Positions 26,227 through 36,258 of a stretch of 42,101 nucleotides of DNA are shown here, piece after piece. Below the pieces are notes generated by a model. The model saw only the letters and a list, made by a program, of their open reading frames with translations. It did not search any database and was not told the DNA's origin. The translations under genes and the position numbers were made by a program. Every line of letters starts with the position of its first letter. Positions within the stretch are counted from its first letter, which is position 1. Source of the DNA: CAYLNK01 sp964384675 (GTDB taxonomy: Bacteria; Acidobacteriota; Thermoanaerobaculia; UBA5066); the NCBI GenBank assembly GCA_964384675.1, contig CAYLNK010000014.1, positions 1 to 42,101 of the forward strand. The letters are read 5' to 3'.

Positions 26227-29200
26227 GTGTCGCCCGCTTCCCGAGCCGGAGACCGGGAGGCTCGCGTAGGGACCAAGCTCCGCACCCGCACCCTCTTCCT
26301 GGCCCTGGCGCTCGTTCTGCCGGGCACGGCGCGGGCGGCCGAGGCGCCCGCGCCCGGAGACCTCGGCCGTCCGGCGCTCCGCGTCTTCACCGACGCCGAC
26401 GGCCTTCCCCACGCCATCGTCCAGGGGATCTCCGAGGACGCTGCCGGGAGGCTCTGGGTCGCCACCCAGGACGGCGCGGCCCGGTACGACGGCCACGCCT
26501 GGACCGTCGTCGACATGCCGGGCCGCTCCGTCTCGAACTACGTCCGGACGGTCCTGCCCTCGCGGGACGGCGGGGTCTGGTTCGGGCGCCAGGAGGGCGG
26601 GCTCGCGCGCCTCCTTCCCGGCGCAACGACCGCGGTCGACGCGAACGGCGACTTGCCCGTGGTCCGCGTCAACACGCTGATGGAGACGGTCGGCCCGGAC
26701 GGAGCGCTGACCCTCTGGGCGGGGACGCACGGGTCGGGCGTCGCCCGGCTGAAAGCCGGGAAGTGGACGGTCTACCGGAAGACCGAGGGCCTCCCGGACG
26801 ATCGGGTCTGGAAGCTCTCGGAAGTGAAGACGGGTGACGGCGTCACGCACCTGGTCGCGGGAACCGAGGCGGGGCTGGCCGAGCTCGACGGCGCCGGCTG
26901 GAAGCCGTTCCTCGAGGGTCTCGTGCCGCCCGGTGGCTCGGTCAACAGCCTCCTCGAGACGGACGGACCGGAAGGCCACACGCTCTGGGTCGGTGTCTTC
27001 GGGGTGGGGATCTACCGGATCCGGGGCGGCCTCGCGACGCGGATCGACACGTCGGGCGGGCTTCCGAGCCCGTTCGTGACGAGCCTCGCGGCCACGGTCG
27101 CTGGCGATGGCGCGCCGATCCTCTGGGTCGGCACGACGGAGGGGGCGGCTCGTCTGGCCGGCGGCCGGTGGTCCGTCCTCGGCCCTCGGCGCGGGCTGCC
27201 GGCCACGGAGGTCTACTCGCTCTTCCGCTCGGCCCGCACCCCGGCTGGCCCGCTCTGGATCGGCACCCGCGGCGGCGGCCTGGCGCGCCTCCACGAGGAC
27301 CGCTTCGTCGCGTTCGACAAGGGGCTCGGCCTTCCCGGCAACCAGATCTACTCGCTGCGGGAGACGGGACCCGAATCGGACCCCGTCCTCTGGGCCGGCA
27401 CGAGCGCGGGTGCCGCCCGGCTCTCCGGGGGGCAGTGGACCGTCGTGGACGCCTCGAGCGGGCTTCCCGGCAACCAGGTCTCGAGCATCGTCGAGACGGT
27501 CGGGCGGGACGGTCGGGGGACCACGTGGGTCGGCACCACGCTGTCCGGGATCGGCCGCTTCGACGGCGCGCGCTGGACCACGCTCGACCCCGCCACCGGG
27601 CTCTTCACCAACCGCGTCTCGCAGCTCCTCGCGTCGAGCGACGACGACGGCGAGCCCGTCCTCTGGGTCGCGAGCGACGGAGGCGGGCTGGGACGGCTCC
27701 ACCGCGGGGCCTGGACCCGCTTCACGAAGGAGCAGGGCCTTCCGGGCAACGGGGTCAACACCATCTTCGAGACGCGGGGCCTCGCGGGCCGCGCCCTCTG
27801 GGCCGGGACCCGGACCGGCGCGGTGCGCATCGGCGCCGACGGGACGATGTGGCGGTTCGGGCGCGCGGACGGCCTCCCCAGCGACGACATCCTCGGCTTC
27901 GGGCGGATCGACCTGCCGGGCGGACGCCGGGAGCTGTGGGTCGGCACGCGCGGAGGGATCGCGCGGCGCGACTTCGATGCGGTCGACCGTGGCGAGCCAG
28001 GGACGTGGAGGGTGCTTTCGGACGCCTCGAGCCCCGCCCTTCCCAGCAACGCGGCGTTCTCCATCCGTCAGGACCACGAGGGCTCGATCTGGCTCGGCAC
28101 GAACAAGGGCGTCGTACGCCTCCGCCCGAAGCCGGGAGACGTGCTCGACCTCCAGCTCTTCGGGACGGAGGACGGACTGCCGTCGAACGCCTGCACGTGG
28201 GCGGCCGCGCTGGACCGGAAGGGGAGGCTCTGGGTCGGCACGATGGCCGGAATCGGGGTCGTCGATCCGGCTCGCCTGGCGCCGGACTCGGTGCCGAAGC
28301 CGCTCCTCCTCGAGGGGCTGGAAGTGAACGGCGAGCCGCGCGCCGTCGTGCCGGGCCTGACGCTGAGCCATCTCGACACGCGGCTCCGCTTCTCTTTCGC
28401 CCTGCTGTCGTATCTGGGAGAGCGCGCCACCCGGTTCCAGACGCACCTCGTCGGTTTCGAGGACGTCCGGACCCGCTGGACGGCGGAGCCGTACCGCGAG
28501 GTGACCAACCTGAGCCCGGGTCCGTACACGCTGAGGGTCTGGGGGCGGGACGGCGCAGGCAACGTCTCGGGGCCGGTGGAGGTGGGGTTCCGGGTCACGC
28601 CCGCGCCGTGGCGGACCTGGTGGGCGTACGGCGGCTACGTGGCGTTGCTGGCGGCGGCGGCGTACGGTTCGCTCCGCCTGCGCCTGCGGTCCCTCCACGC
28701 CAGCAACGAGGCGCTCGAGGCGAAGGTGAAGGAGCGGACCGCCGAGCTGTCGGCCGCGCGCGATCAGGCGCTGGCGGCGACCCGTACCAAGAGTCAGTTC
28801 CTCGCCAACGTGAGCCACGAGCTGCGCACGCCGCTGAACGCGATCATCGGCTACAGCGAGCTGCTGCTCGAGCTGGCGTCGGAGCGCGCCGTGCCGGAGC
28901 TGTCGGCGGACCTCGAGAAGATCCGCGTCTCCGCCCAGCACCAGCTCGGCCTGGTGAACGACGTCCTCGACATCTCGAAGATCGAGGCGGGGCGCATGGA
29001 GCTCCACCTGACCCGGTTCGACGTGGGTGCCCTCGTCGCCGACGCCGTCTCGACGGTCGGTTCGCTGGCCGCGCGGCACGGGAACCGGCTGGAGGTGACG
29101 GGCGCGGCGGAGGCGGGAAGCGTCCTGGCGGACGCGACGCGGCTCCGCCAGGTCCTCCTGAACCTCCTCTCGAACGCGCTGAAGTTCACCGAGAACGGCG

Positions 29201-29496
29201 TCGTGACGCTCCAGGTCTCGCGGGAGCCGTCCGGGAGCGGCGAGCCGTTCATGGTGTTCCGTGTGGCCGACACCGGCATCGGCTTGACGGCGGAGCAGCT
29301 CGGGCGGGTGTTCCAGCCGTTCGTCCAGGCGTCGTCGGGGACGTCACGCCGCTACGGAGGCACCGGTCTGGGGCTGGCGCTTTCACGACGGTTCTGCCAG
29401 ATGATGGGGGGCGACATCCAGGCGGTCAGCGTGCCGGGCCGCGGCGCGACGTTCACGGCGCGGATCCCGGTGGAGGTGGCGGGGCCCGCGGCCTGA
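26227..29496 (+). CDS. Propeller/Y_Y_Y sensor histidine kinase
   Basis: A 1089-aa sensor. A signal peptide ends near residue 38. Fourteen two-component propeller repeats of LWVGT-G-ARL type follow (about 50-690), the number expected for two seven-bladed propellers. A Y_Y_Y domain covers about 700-790, then one membrane helix (about 797-817). A HisKA domain has phosphoacceptor H864 in NVSHELRTPLNAIIGYSELL, and the HATPase has LNLLSNALKFTENG, DTGIGL and GTGLGLALS. It lacks the receiver and AraC domains of Bacteroides hybrid systems, and no response regulator is adjacent. GTG 26227 is the likely start. Confidence 0.92.
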   Translation: MSPASRAGDREARVGTKLRTRTLFLALALVLPGTARAAEAPAPGDLGRPALRVFTDADGLPHAIVQGISEDAAGRLWVATQDGAARYDGHAWTVVDMPGRSVSNYVRTVLPSRDGGVWFGRQEGGLARLLPGATTAVDANGDLPVVRVNTLMETVGPDGALTLWAGTHGSGVARLKAGKWTVYRKTEGLPDDRVWKLSEVKTGDGVTHLVAGTEAGLAELDGAGWKPFLEGLVPPGGSVNSLLETDGPEGHTLWVGVFGVGIYRIRGGLATRIDTSGGLPSPFVTSLAATVAGDGAPILWVGTTEGAARLAGGRWSVLGPRRGLPATEVYSLFRSARTPAGPLWIGTRGGGLARLHEDRFVAFDKGLGLPGNQIYSLRETGPESDPVLWAGTSAGAARLSGGQWTVVDASSGLPGNQVSSIVETVGRDGRGTTWVGTTLSGIGRFDGARWTTLDPATGLFTNRVSQLLASSDDDGEPVLWVASDGGGLGRLHRGAWTRFTKEQGLPGNGVNTIFETRGLAGRALWAGTRTGAVRIGADGTMWRFGRADGLPSDDILGFGRIDLPGGRRELWVGTRGGIARRDFDAVDRGEPGTWRVLSDASSPALPSNAAFSIRQDHEGSIWLGTNKGVVRLRPKPGDVLDLQLFGTEDGLPSNACTWAAALDRKGRLWVGTMAGIGVVDPARLAPDSVPKPLLLEGLEVNGEPRAVVPGLTLSHLDTRLRFSFALLSYLGERATRFQTHLVGFEDVRTRWTAEPYREVTNLSPGPYTLRVWGRDGAGNVSGPVEVGFRVTPAPWRTWWAYGGYVALLAAAAYGSLRLRLRSLHASNEALEAKVKERTAELSAARDQALAATRTKSQFLANVSHELRTPLNAIIGYSELLLELASERAVPELSADLEKIRVSAQHQLGLVNDVLDISKIEAGRMELHLTRFDVGALVADAVSTVGSLAARHGNRLEVTGAAEAGSVLADATRLRQVLLNLLSNALKFTENGVVTLQVSREPSGSGEPFMVFRVADTGIGLTAEQLGRVFQPFVQASSGTSRRYGGTGLGLALSRRFCQMMGGDIQAVSVPGRGATFTARIPVEVAGPAA

Positions 29497-29522
29497 GAGC
29501 CCGGCGCCGGCCGCTCGCGCGC

Positions 29523-29551
29523 TTGACCCGCCGTTCTCCCATCCCTACCCT
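29523..29551 (+). promoter_or_regulatory. Promoter of the marR gene
   Basis: TTGACC (29523-29528), 17-nt spacer, TACCCT (29546-29551), 28 nt before ATG 29580. AGGGA lies between as a ribosome site. This is the clearest sigma-70-type promoter in the window. Confidence 0.6.
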
Positions 29552-29886
29552 CCGTTCGCGAATGGTCAGGGACTGACGGATGCCCGTCCGCTATGCGGGG
29601 AGCCCGCGCGAGGTCCGCGCGCTCGACACGTTCGTGAAGCTGATGCGCGCCTCGGAGAGCGTGACGTCGGATCTGACACGGGGGCTCTCTGGGACCGGCC
29701 TCACGTTCGGTCAGCTGGCCGTCCTGGAGGCTCTCCTCCACCTCGGTCCGATGCACGCCTGCGAGCTCGCGCGGAAGGTGCTCCGGAGCACCGCCAACAT
29801 GACGACCGTCCTCGACAACCTCGAGAAGGCGGGCCTCGTGCGGCGTGACCGGGGCCGGGCCGACCGGCGTTTCGTCACGGTCTCGC

Positions 29887-30963
<1,077 letters not shown>

Positions 30964-30965
30964 GG

Positions 30966-31304
30966 TCAGCGGACCTCCTCCAGGACCGACGTCCCGGCCG
31001 CGCCGTCGCCGCTCGTCCATTGCCACGTCTCGTGGAGCCGCAGCCGCCCGTCGGGCAGCAGCTCCGGCCGGGTGCGGCAGACGCCCGTCATCAGGAAGCC
31101 GTCCCGGTGGAGGTGCTGGTACCGCATCTCCAGGTTCCCGACCGGATCGGCGATCGCGATGAGCGAGCCGAGCCGGATCGCGCCGCCGGTGTAGGTGGCG
31201 AAGACGAGGTCGCCGTCCTGGGCGTAGTGGAAGCGCGTGTCGGCGTCCACCTCGCCGGTGCCCGAGACCGGCCGGAAGACGCGTCCGTGATACGAGATCG
31301 TCAT
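30966..31304 (-). CDS. Conserved small protein often mislabelled N-acetylglutamate synthase
   Basis: A 112-aa protein, MTISYHGRVFRPVSGTGEVD onward, with TYTGGAIRLGSLIAI and LLPDGRLRLHETWQWTSGDG. I recognise the family as a beta-rich conserved hypothetical that is often annotated as N-acetylglutamate synthase without evidence; nothing here looks like a GNAT fold. ATG 31304 has GGAGG 8 nt upstream. It ends 2 nt before the SDR start, so the two are a bicistron. Confidence 0.8.
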   Translation of the reverse strand: MTISYHGRVFRPVSGTGEVDADTRFHYAQDGDLVFATYTGGAIRLGSLIAIADPVGNLEMRYQHLHRDGFLMTGVCRTRPELLPDGRLRLHETWQWTSGDGAAGTSVLEEVR

Positions 31305-31351
31305 GCGAGGATCCTCCGCGAAGTTTTCCTGTGGCGGACATTAGTCCATCG

Positions 31352-31909
31352 ATGGAGCTCGCGATCCTCGAAGGCTGCGAACGGGGGGCCCTGACCCGGG
31401 AGCGGGGCTTCGAGGAGCTGTACGCCCTGTACCGTCCCACGGTGCTCGGCTGGCTGGTCGTCACGGCCGGGCGCGGGCCCGCCGAGGACCTCGCGCAGGA
31501 CGTCTGGACGGTCTTCCACCGGCGCTGGGGCTCGTGGCGGCACGACCCCGAGAGCCCGGACGACGGCCGTCCCGTGCTGAGCTTCCTCTATCGCACCGCT
31601 CACTTCGTCTTGCGCGGGCACCGCCGCCGCCGGGAGCTGGGGGGTGAGCCGCTCGAGTCCGCGGATCCGCCCGACGAGCGGACCTCGCCCGAGGCGCTGG
31701 ACGATCGGCTGGCCGTGGGCCGGATCCTCGAGCTGGCGCGGCGGATCTGCCCGCCCGAGGAGCTGGACGTCCTCCTCGCGCGCCTCTGCGGGCTCTCCGG
31801 CCGCGAGATCGCGTCCGCGCTCGGGATCACGGCCGCGGCCGCCGATCACCGGTACCGGAGCGCCGTCGAGCGTCTCCGCGACGCGACCCGCGGGAGGGAG
31901 CCGTCGTGA
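31352..31909 (+). CDS. ECF-type RNA polymerase sigma factor
   Basis: A 185-aa extracytoplasmic-function sigma factor. Region 2 is recognisable in AEDLAQDVWTVFHRRW, and region 4 as LSGREIASALGITAAAADHR. Region 3 is absent, as expected. GTG 31331 is an alternative start; neither has a Shine-Dalgarno sequence. Its stop overlaps the next start (GTGA), and it heads a four-gene operon without any recognisable anti-sigma factor. The last gene, a membrane protein, is the only candidate. Confidence 0.85.
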   Translation: MELAILEGCERGALTRERGFEELYALYRPTVLGWLVVTAGRGPAEDLAQDVWTVFHRRWGSWRHDPESPDDGRPVLSFLYRTAHFVLRGHRRRRELGGEPLESADPPDERTSPEALDDRLAVGRILELARRICPPEELDVLLARLCGLSGREIASALGITAAAADHRYRSAVERLRDATRGREPS

Positions 31910-32517
31910 GCGCGACGAGCGTGGAGAGCCGCCTCGCCGCCGACTGGGGCACGCTGGTCGGGTCGCTGGCGGCCGTCGAGGCCCAGCCCTTCGTGCCAGG
32001 CGCGTTCTCGCCGGCCGGCCTGTCCGCCCTGGTCGCCGAGAACCGGGCCCGCTGGCGGGCGATCGCCCTGGCGCTGGAGGTCGGGGGCGGGGCGGAGCGG
32101 CTCGCCACGACCGCCTGGAGCGCTCGCGACCTCCTGGCGCACCTGGCGTCCTGGGCAGCGGAGTTCCGGCGCGAGCTGGAGACGATCGCGCGCGGCGAGG
32201 CCTTCGACTACCGGATCGTCTTCCGCCCGGGGGTCGGTCCCACCGAGTGGAACGACGCGGCTCTTCACGCTCGGCGCGAGCGAAGCCTCGCCGAGGTGCT
32301 CGCCGAGTACGAGGCGGAGACGGACCGCTTCGACGACCTCCTCCTCTCGCTGCCCGACGCCGCCTTCGCCCGGCACGTCGCCCTGCCCCTCGCGGTGACG
32401 GGCGATCCCGCCGTCCCGCTCACGGTCCCGCTCGCGGGCCTCGTCGCCGCTCGTTGCGGGCACGAGAGCCACCACCTCTCCCAGCTCGAACGCCTCGTCG
32501 AAAGGAGCCGCCGATGA
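31906..32517 (+). CDS. DinB/ClbS-like four-helix bundle protein
   Basis: A 203-aa protein of the DinB superfamily, closest in appearance to ClbS/DfsB. Key segments are WSARDLLAHLASWAAEFRRE, with a metal-site His, and EWNDAALHARRERSLAEVL. A C-terminal CGHESHHLSQL adds two or three more histidines. Family members bind a metal and act as hydrolases or thiol transferases, or neutralise genotoxins. GTG 31906 overlaps the sigma stop, and its own stop overlaps the next ATG. Confidence 0.8.
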   Translation: MSATSVESRLAADWGTLVGSLAAVEAQPFVPGAFSPAGLSALVAENRARWRAIALALEVGGGAERLATTAWSARDLLAHLASWAAEFRRELETIARGEAFDYRIVFRPGVGPTEWNDAALHARRERSLAEVLAEYEAETDRFDDLLLSLPDAAFARHVALPLAVTGDPAVPLTVPLAGLVAARCGHESHHLSQLERLVERSRR

Positions 32518-33104
32518 TCCCAGCCCTCCTCTTCGCGCTCGCCACCGCACCCTCCCCCGCGATCCCGTCCGAGGCCGACCTGATGAGGGGGAAGGTCCGC
32601 ACCGACCGCTCGATCTCGGTGGAGACGACGGTGGACGCGCCGCCCGCCGAGGTCTTCCGGCGCTGGACGACCGAGGACGGCATCCCGACGTTCTTCGCCC
32701 CGAAGGCGAGGATAGAAGCCGTTCCGGGCGGCCGCTTCGAGATGCTGATGAACCCCGAGAAGGACCCGGAGGGTCTGTCGCACGGGACCGGCGGCGCGCG
32801 GGTGCTGAAGATCGTGCCGGACCGGGAGCTCTGGTTCGAGTGGATCGTCTTCGTCGCGCGCACCGACATCCCCGGCGGTCCCCCCGTCGCCCCGCCCGAG
32901 GTGAGGAAGCCCGATCCGATCCCGACGTGGGTCGAGCTGCGGCTGACGCCCGTGGACGGCGGGAAACGGACGCGCGTCACGCTCCAGCACCTCGGCTTCC
33001 AGCACGGGGCGCTCTGGGACGCCTCGTATACGTACTTCCAGAAGGCGTGGGGGGGCGTGCTCCGGAACCTGACCGGTGTCTTCGCCCGGAAGCAGCCGGC
33101 GTGA
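32514..33104 (+). CDS. Exported AHSA1-like SRPBCC domain protein
   Basis: A 196-aa protein. The N-terminal 20 residues (MIPALLFALATAPSPAIPSE) look like a signal peptide. The START/SRPBCC fold follows: SVETTVDAPPAEVFRRWTTE, then GGRFEMLM and the C-terminal helix DASYTYFQKAWGGVLRNL. AHSA1-like domains bind hydrophobic ligands. An exported version is unusual. Its ATG overlaps the DinB-like stop and its stop overlaps the membrane-protein start, each by 4 nt. Confidence 0.82.
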   Translation: MIPALLFALATAPSPAIPSEADLMRGKVRTDRSISVETTVDAPPAEVFRRWTTEDGIPTFFAPKARIEAVPGGRFEMLMNPEKDPEGLSHGTGGARVLKIVPDRELWFEWIVFVARTDIPGGPPVAPPEVRKPDPIPTWVELRLTPVDGGKRTRVTLQHLGFQHGALWDASYTYFQKAWGGVLRNLTGVFARKQPA

Positions 33105-33463
33105 TCGCGCTCCGCGGCTTCATCGCCGTCCTCGCGGCGATGACGCTCTTCGGCCTGCGCCTCGGGATCACGAAACGGGCCGAGCTCGTGGCGCAGTTCC
33201 CCGGGCTCGGTCCCGTCTTCCCGCTCTACGTCGCCGCCCCGGCGCTCTCGCTCGCCGGGCTCGCGGCGCTCTGGCTCCGCCGCCGATGGGGGCTCTGGCT
33301 CTGCCTGGCGCTGGGCGCCGTCGTCCTCGGGATCGAGCTGGTGGCGATGGGTCCGATGCCGCACGTCGCGCGCGTGCCGGCCTCGATGGTCCTCCTCGCC
33401 TGGCTGTCCTGGCGGGTGCGGGACCGGCTACTGCCCGGTGAGCTTCCGGATCATCGCGTTTAG
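33101..33463 (+). CDS. Small four-TM membrane protein
   Basis: A 120-aa hydrophobic protein with about four membrane helices (residues 4-18, 42-59, 64-81, 90-107) and a basic C-terminus. I recognise no family. GTG 33101 overlaps the AHSA1-like stop (GTGA). Its last 36 nt overlap the 3' end of the convergent zinc-ribbon gene. As last gene of the sigma operon it could be a membrane partner of the sigma factor; that is inference. Confidence 0.7.
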   Translation: MIALRGFIAVLAAMTLFGLRLGITKRAELVAQFPGLGPVFPLYVAAPALSLAGLAALWLRRRWGLWLCLALGAVVLGIELVAMGPMPHVARVPASMVLLAWLSWRVRDRLLPGELPDHRV

Positions 33464-35167
33464 CTCGTCCACGTCGACCACCCGGAACGGCTCTGGCTTC
33501 GCGCGCTGGGGCGGACGTGGATCGTCTCTCGCGGGTGGCGGACCGTCGTGGAGGCCGTCGAAGATCGTCATGTCGATGCGGGGGACCTCGCGCGCCGCCT
33601 GCTGGATCTCCTGGTTCCGCGCGTGGGCCCTCTCGAGCCCCTCGTCCCACTGCGCCTTCGCCCTCGCGAGCTCGGGTGTCAGCTGGTGCGCCGGGGGCGA
33701 GTCCCAGTACGGGATGGTCGGGTCGCCGTATTTCACGTGCGGGTTGTCCGGGAGCCTCTGACGGTAGGCGCGGCGCATCTCGACGGGCAGCGCCGCGCCG
33801 CGCGAGGCGATCAGCTCGTGGACCACCGCCGGGACCTCGCGGGGCTCGGTGACGAGCTTGCGGAGGGCCTCCTCGGCGGCCTCGCGGAGCGCCGGCTCCT
33901 CCACGAGGCGGAGGAAGAGCGACGCCAGGTCGCGGTAGACGTCCTGGGGCGCCTCCTCCGGCGGCCACACCCACTCGCGCAGCGCCGCGGCGCGGGAGGC
34001 GTCGGTCTTCAGCGTCCCGAAGAACGCCATCCGGCGCCGGCACTCCTCCTCGTCCTTCGGGAGGCCGACGTAGAAGCAGCGGCCGAGCTCGGGGATCAGC
34101 CCGGGCCGCTCCACCGCCGCCTCGTCCATGAACGTCAGGAGGACCTCGGCCCTGTAGTAGAAGCCGATCCGCTGGCGCTGAGCGATCAGGAACGCGTACG
34201 CCAGGACCGGTCCGCTCAGGTAGAGCATCCGGTAGAGGAGGATCTGGCCCATCACCTCGTGCTGGCCGTAGTTGCGCTGGAACATCCAGTCGACGGCGAG
34301 GAGCGCCGCCGCCGCGAAGTCGATGTCCCCCTGGCGCGTCGCGAGCTCCGCCGCGTCGAGGAGGAGCTTCAGCCCGGCGGCGTCGCCCATCCCGAGCTCG
34401 AGGACGAGCGTGCGCGGCGCGTCGAGGTCGAAGAGGAACCGCTCGCAGGCGCGCAGGGTGGTGTTGCGGATCTCCGGGCTCCCCTGACAGAGGAGCTTGC
34501 AGACGAGCTGACAGGCGGTCCACTGGAACGCCGGCTCGGCGCCCCGGGCGGCCCGGAGGAGGGCCGGCAGGAGGCGCGCGCTCGTCTTGTTGACGAAGCG
34601 CCACTCGTCGAACCTCCGCGCGAGGTTGACGCGCGCCACGGGGTCCTTCTCGGTGACGATCCGGTAGATCAGGTGCTCGGTCTCGTGGTCGTGCGCGCCG
34701 TCGTGGGTCGGGTCGTGCTCGTCGGGGTGGCGCGGGCGCGGGACCTCGGTGGCGGGATCGGGCGGCGGCGCCCAGAGCCGGCGCTCCACGCGCGAGTCGG
34801 TGCCGCAGGAGCGGCAGTGGACGGTGGTGACGGTGACGTCGTCGGCGCCGAGCTCGATCCCGTCGCCGCAGCCGGGGCAGACCGTCCGCTCGACGACCGC
34901 CTGCCGGAGACGGGGGCTGCGGAACCACGGGGCCTTCTCGGGCTCGGCCGTGGCGCTGGCCGCCTGGTGGGAGTCGAAGTAGATCCGGAGCGGTGCGCCG
35001 TCCACCTCGGGCTCGAGCCTCCGCAGGCGCCGCTCCAGCACGGCTTCCTGGCCGCAGAACGGGCAGGTGAGCGACGGCGCGTCGACGTCGAGGGGGAGCG
35101 GCGTCCCGCATCCGGGGCAGAGGCCCCGCTTCGTCTGGAAGAGGACCTCCGGCAGGACCTGGGTCAT
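33428..35167 (-). CDS. Double zinc-ribbon protein with helical-repeat body
   Basis: A 579-aa protein. Two zinc ribbons occupy the N-terminus: C17-P-G-C20 with C35-P-F-C38, and a second pair CPGC...CRSC near 97-121. An acidic His-rich linker (about 135-155) follows, then about 350 residues of helices resembling HEAT/TPR repeats. It has no signal peptide. It is coupled by ATGA to the SPFH gene. In the Bacillus ydj operon a zinc-ribbon protein (YdjG) also sits next to an SPFH protein (YdjI), so a role in SPFH/membrane-stress assembly is plausible. Confidence 0.78.
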   Translation of the reverse strand: MTQVLPEVLFQTKRGLCPGCGTPLPLDVDAPSLTCPFCGQEAVLERRLRRLEPEVDGAPLRIYFDSHQAASATAEPEKAPWFRSPRLRQAVVERTVCPGCGDGIELGADDVTVTTVHCRSCGTDSRVERRLWAPPPDPATEVPRPRHPDEHDPTHDGAHDHETEHLIYRIVTEKDPVARVNLARRFDEWRFVNKTSARLLPALLRAARGAEPAFQWTACQLVCKLLCQGSPEIRNTTLRACERFLFDLDAPRTLVLELGMGDAAGLKLLLDAAELATRQGDIDFAAAALLAVDWMFQRNYGQHEVMGQILLYRMLYLSGPVLAYAFLIAQRQRIGFYYRAEVLLTFMDEAAVERPGLIPELGRCFYVGLPKDEEECRRRMAFFGTLKTDASRAAALREWVWPPEEAPQDVYRDLASLFLRLVEEPALREAAEEALRKLVTEPREVPAVVHELIASRGAALPVEMRRAYRQRLPDNPHVKYGDPTIPYWDSPPAHQLTPELARAKAQWDEGLERAHARNQEIQQAAREVPRIDMTIFDGLHDGPPPARDDPRPPQRAKPEPFRVVDVDELNAMIRKLTGQ

Positions 35168-36258
35168 ATCCGCTCGAGCAGCTCCGCCTTCTTGCCGTCG
35201 AACTCCTCCTGGGAGATGGCCCCCAGGTCGAGCAGCTCCTTGAGCTGCTTGAGGCGGGCGATCGGGTCGACCTTCTCCGGCTTCCCGTCGCCGGCGACGG
35301 CGGCGGCTCCGGCCGCGGCGGCGCCCCCGGCGCCGAGCATCCCGCTCATCATCTGCGGCACCATCAGCGCGAGACCGAGGTTCACGCCCTGCTGGAGGCC
35401 GCCTCCCGTCTCGCCGCCCTCCAGGTTGTCCGCCATCGTCTTCGCCGCGTCGGTGAGGCCCACCTCGCGGTAGCTGGTTCCGGCCTCGCGCAGCGCAGCG
35501 GCGCCGGCGGCCTTGGCCTGCAGGTCGAGCTGCGTGCCGCGGGCGCGGGCGTACGCCTCGGACGCGACGTCGGCGTTGCGGGTCAGGAGCTGCTGGATCT
35601 CCTCGGTCGTGGAGATCGTCGTCACCGAGAGGTCGGTCAGCTCGAGCCCCAGGGTCGCGACCTCGGGGCCGAGGATCGCCTTCACGCCGACGCCCAGCTC
35701 GCGCAGGTAGCGGGGGAGCTCGGTGAAGGGCTTCCCGAGCGACGCGAGGCCGTCGGTCAGCGCGGGGACGAGGTACTGCCCGCGGAAGTAGTCCTCCAGG
35801 TCGCGGGCGCGGAAGTACGGGCGCGTCCCCATCACCTTCGGCACGAAGACCGACGGGTCGGCCACGCGGATCGCGAAGCGGCCGTTGGCGCGGACGGGGA
35901 TCTGGAGGAGCACCGGGTCCGGCAGGTAGACCGGCTCCGGCGTTCCCCAGCGCAGGTCCCGGAAGAGCTGTCGCGCGACGAAGTACACCTCGGCGCGAAA
36001 GGGCGTCTCGCCGCTGCCGTAGACGAGACCCGTGACGAGCTTCGTCAGTCCGCCGACCGTCTGCGTCGTCAGGACGTGACGTCCGGCCTCGAACGCGGCC
36101 ATCGCCTGTCCGTCGCGGAAGAAGAGGGCCGTCTGTCCTTCCCGCACGATCAGCTGGGAGCCCCAGGCGATCGTGCCGTCCGCCGAGCCGGTCAGGCGCG
36201 CGGCGAGGAGCTCGCCGGACGGTTCGTTCCATTCGAGGATCTGGGCGAGCTCGGGCAT
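35164..36258 (-). CDS. SPFH/Band-7 protein, YdjI-like, with SHOCT tail
   Basis: A 364-aa protein of the SPFH family often labelled virion core protein. The SPFH core is about 35-215 (GSQLIVREGQTALFF; QIPVRANGRFAIRV), then a helical stretch rich in Ala (about 230-260). A Gly/Ala/Met-rich segment near 290-320 may touch membrane. The C-terminal 33 residues are a SHOCT motif (LKQLKELLDLGAISQEEFD). YdjI of Bacillus recruits PspA to damaged membranes. Its ATG overlaps the upstream stop by 1 nt. Confidence 0.9.
   Translation of the reverse strand: MPELAQILEWNEPSGELLAARLTGSADGTIAWGSQLIVREGQTALFFRDGQAMAAFEAGRHVLTTQTVGGLTKLVTGLVYGSGETPFRAEVYFVARQLFRDLRWGTPEPVYLPDPVLLQIPVRANGRFAIRVADPSVFVPKVMGTRPYFRARDLEDYFRGQYLVPALTDGLASLGKPFTELPRYLRELGVGVKAILGPEVATLGLELTDLSVTTISTTEEIQQLLTRNADVASEAYARARGTQLDLQAKAAGAAALREAGTSYREVGLTDAAKTMADNLEGGETGGGLQQGVNLGLALMVPQMMSGMLGAGGAAAAGAAAVAGDGKPEKVDPIARLKQLKELLDLGAISQEEFDGKKAELLERI

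Noticed and set aside
30966..31304. N-acetylglutamate synthase
   Set aside because: The label is common for this family, but no acetyltransferase fold or motif is visible in 112 residues.
35164..36258. Phage or virion core protein
   Set aside because: The name comes from a database label. The domains are SPFH and SHOCT, and no phage genes are near.
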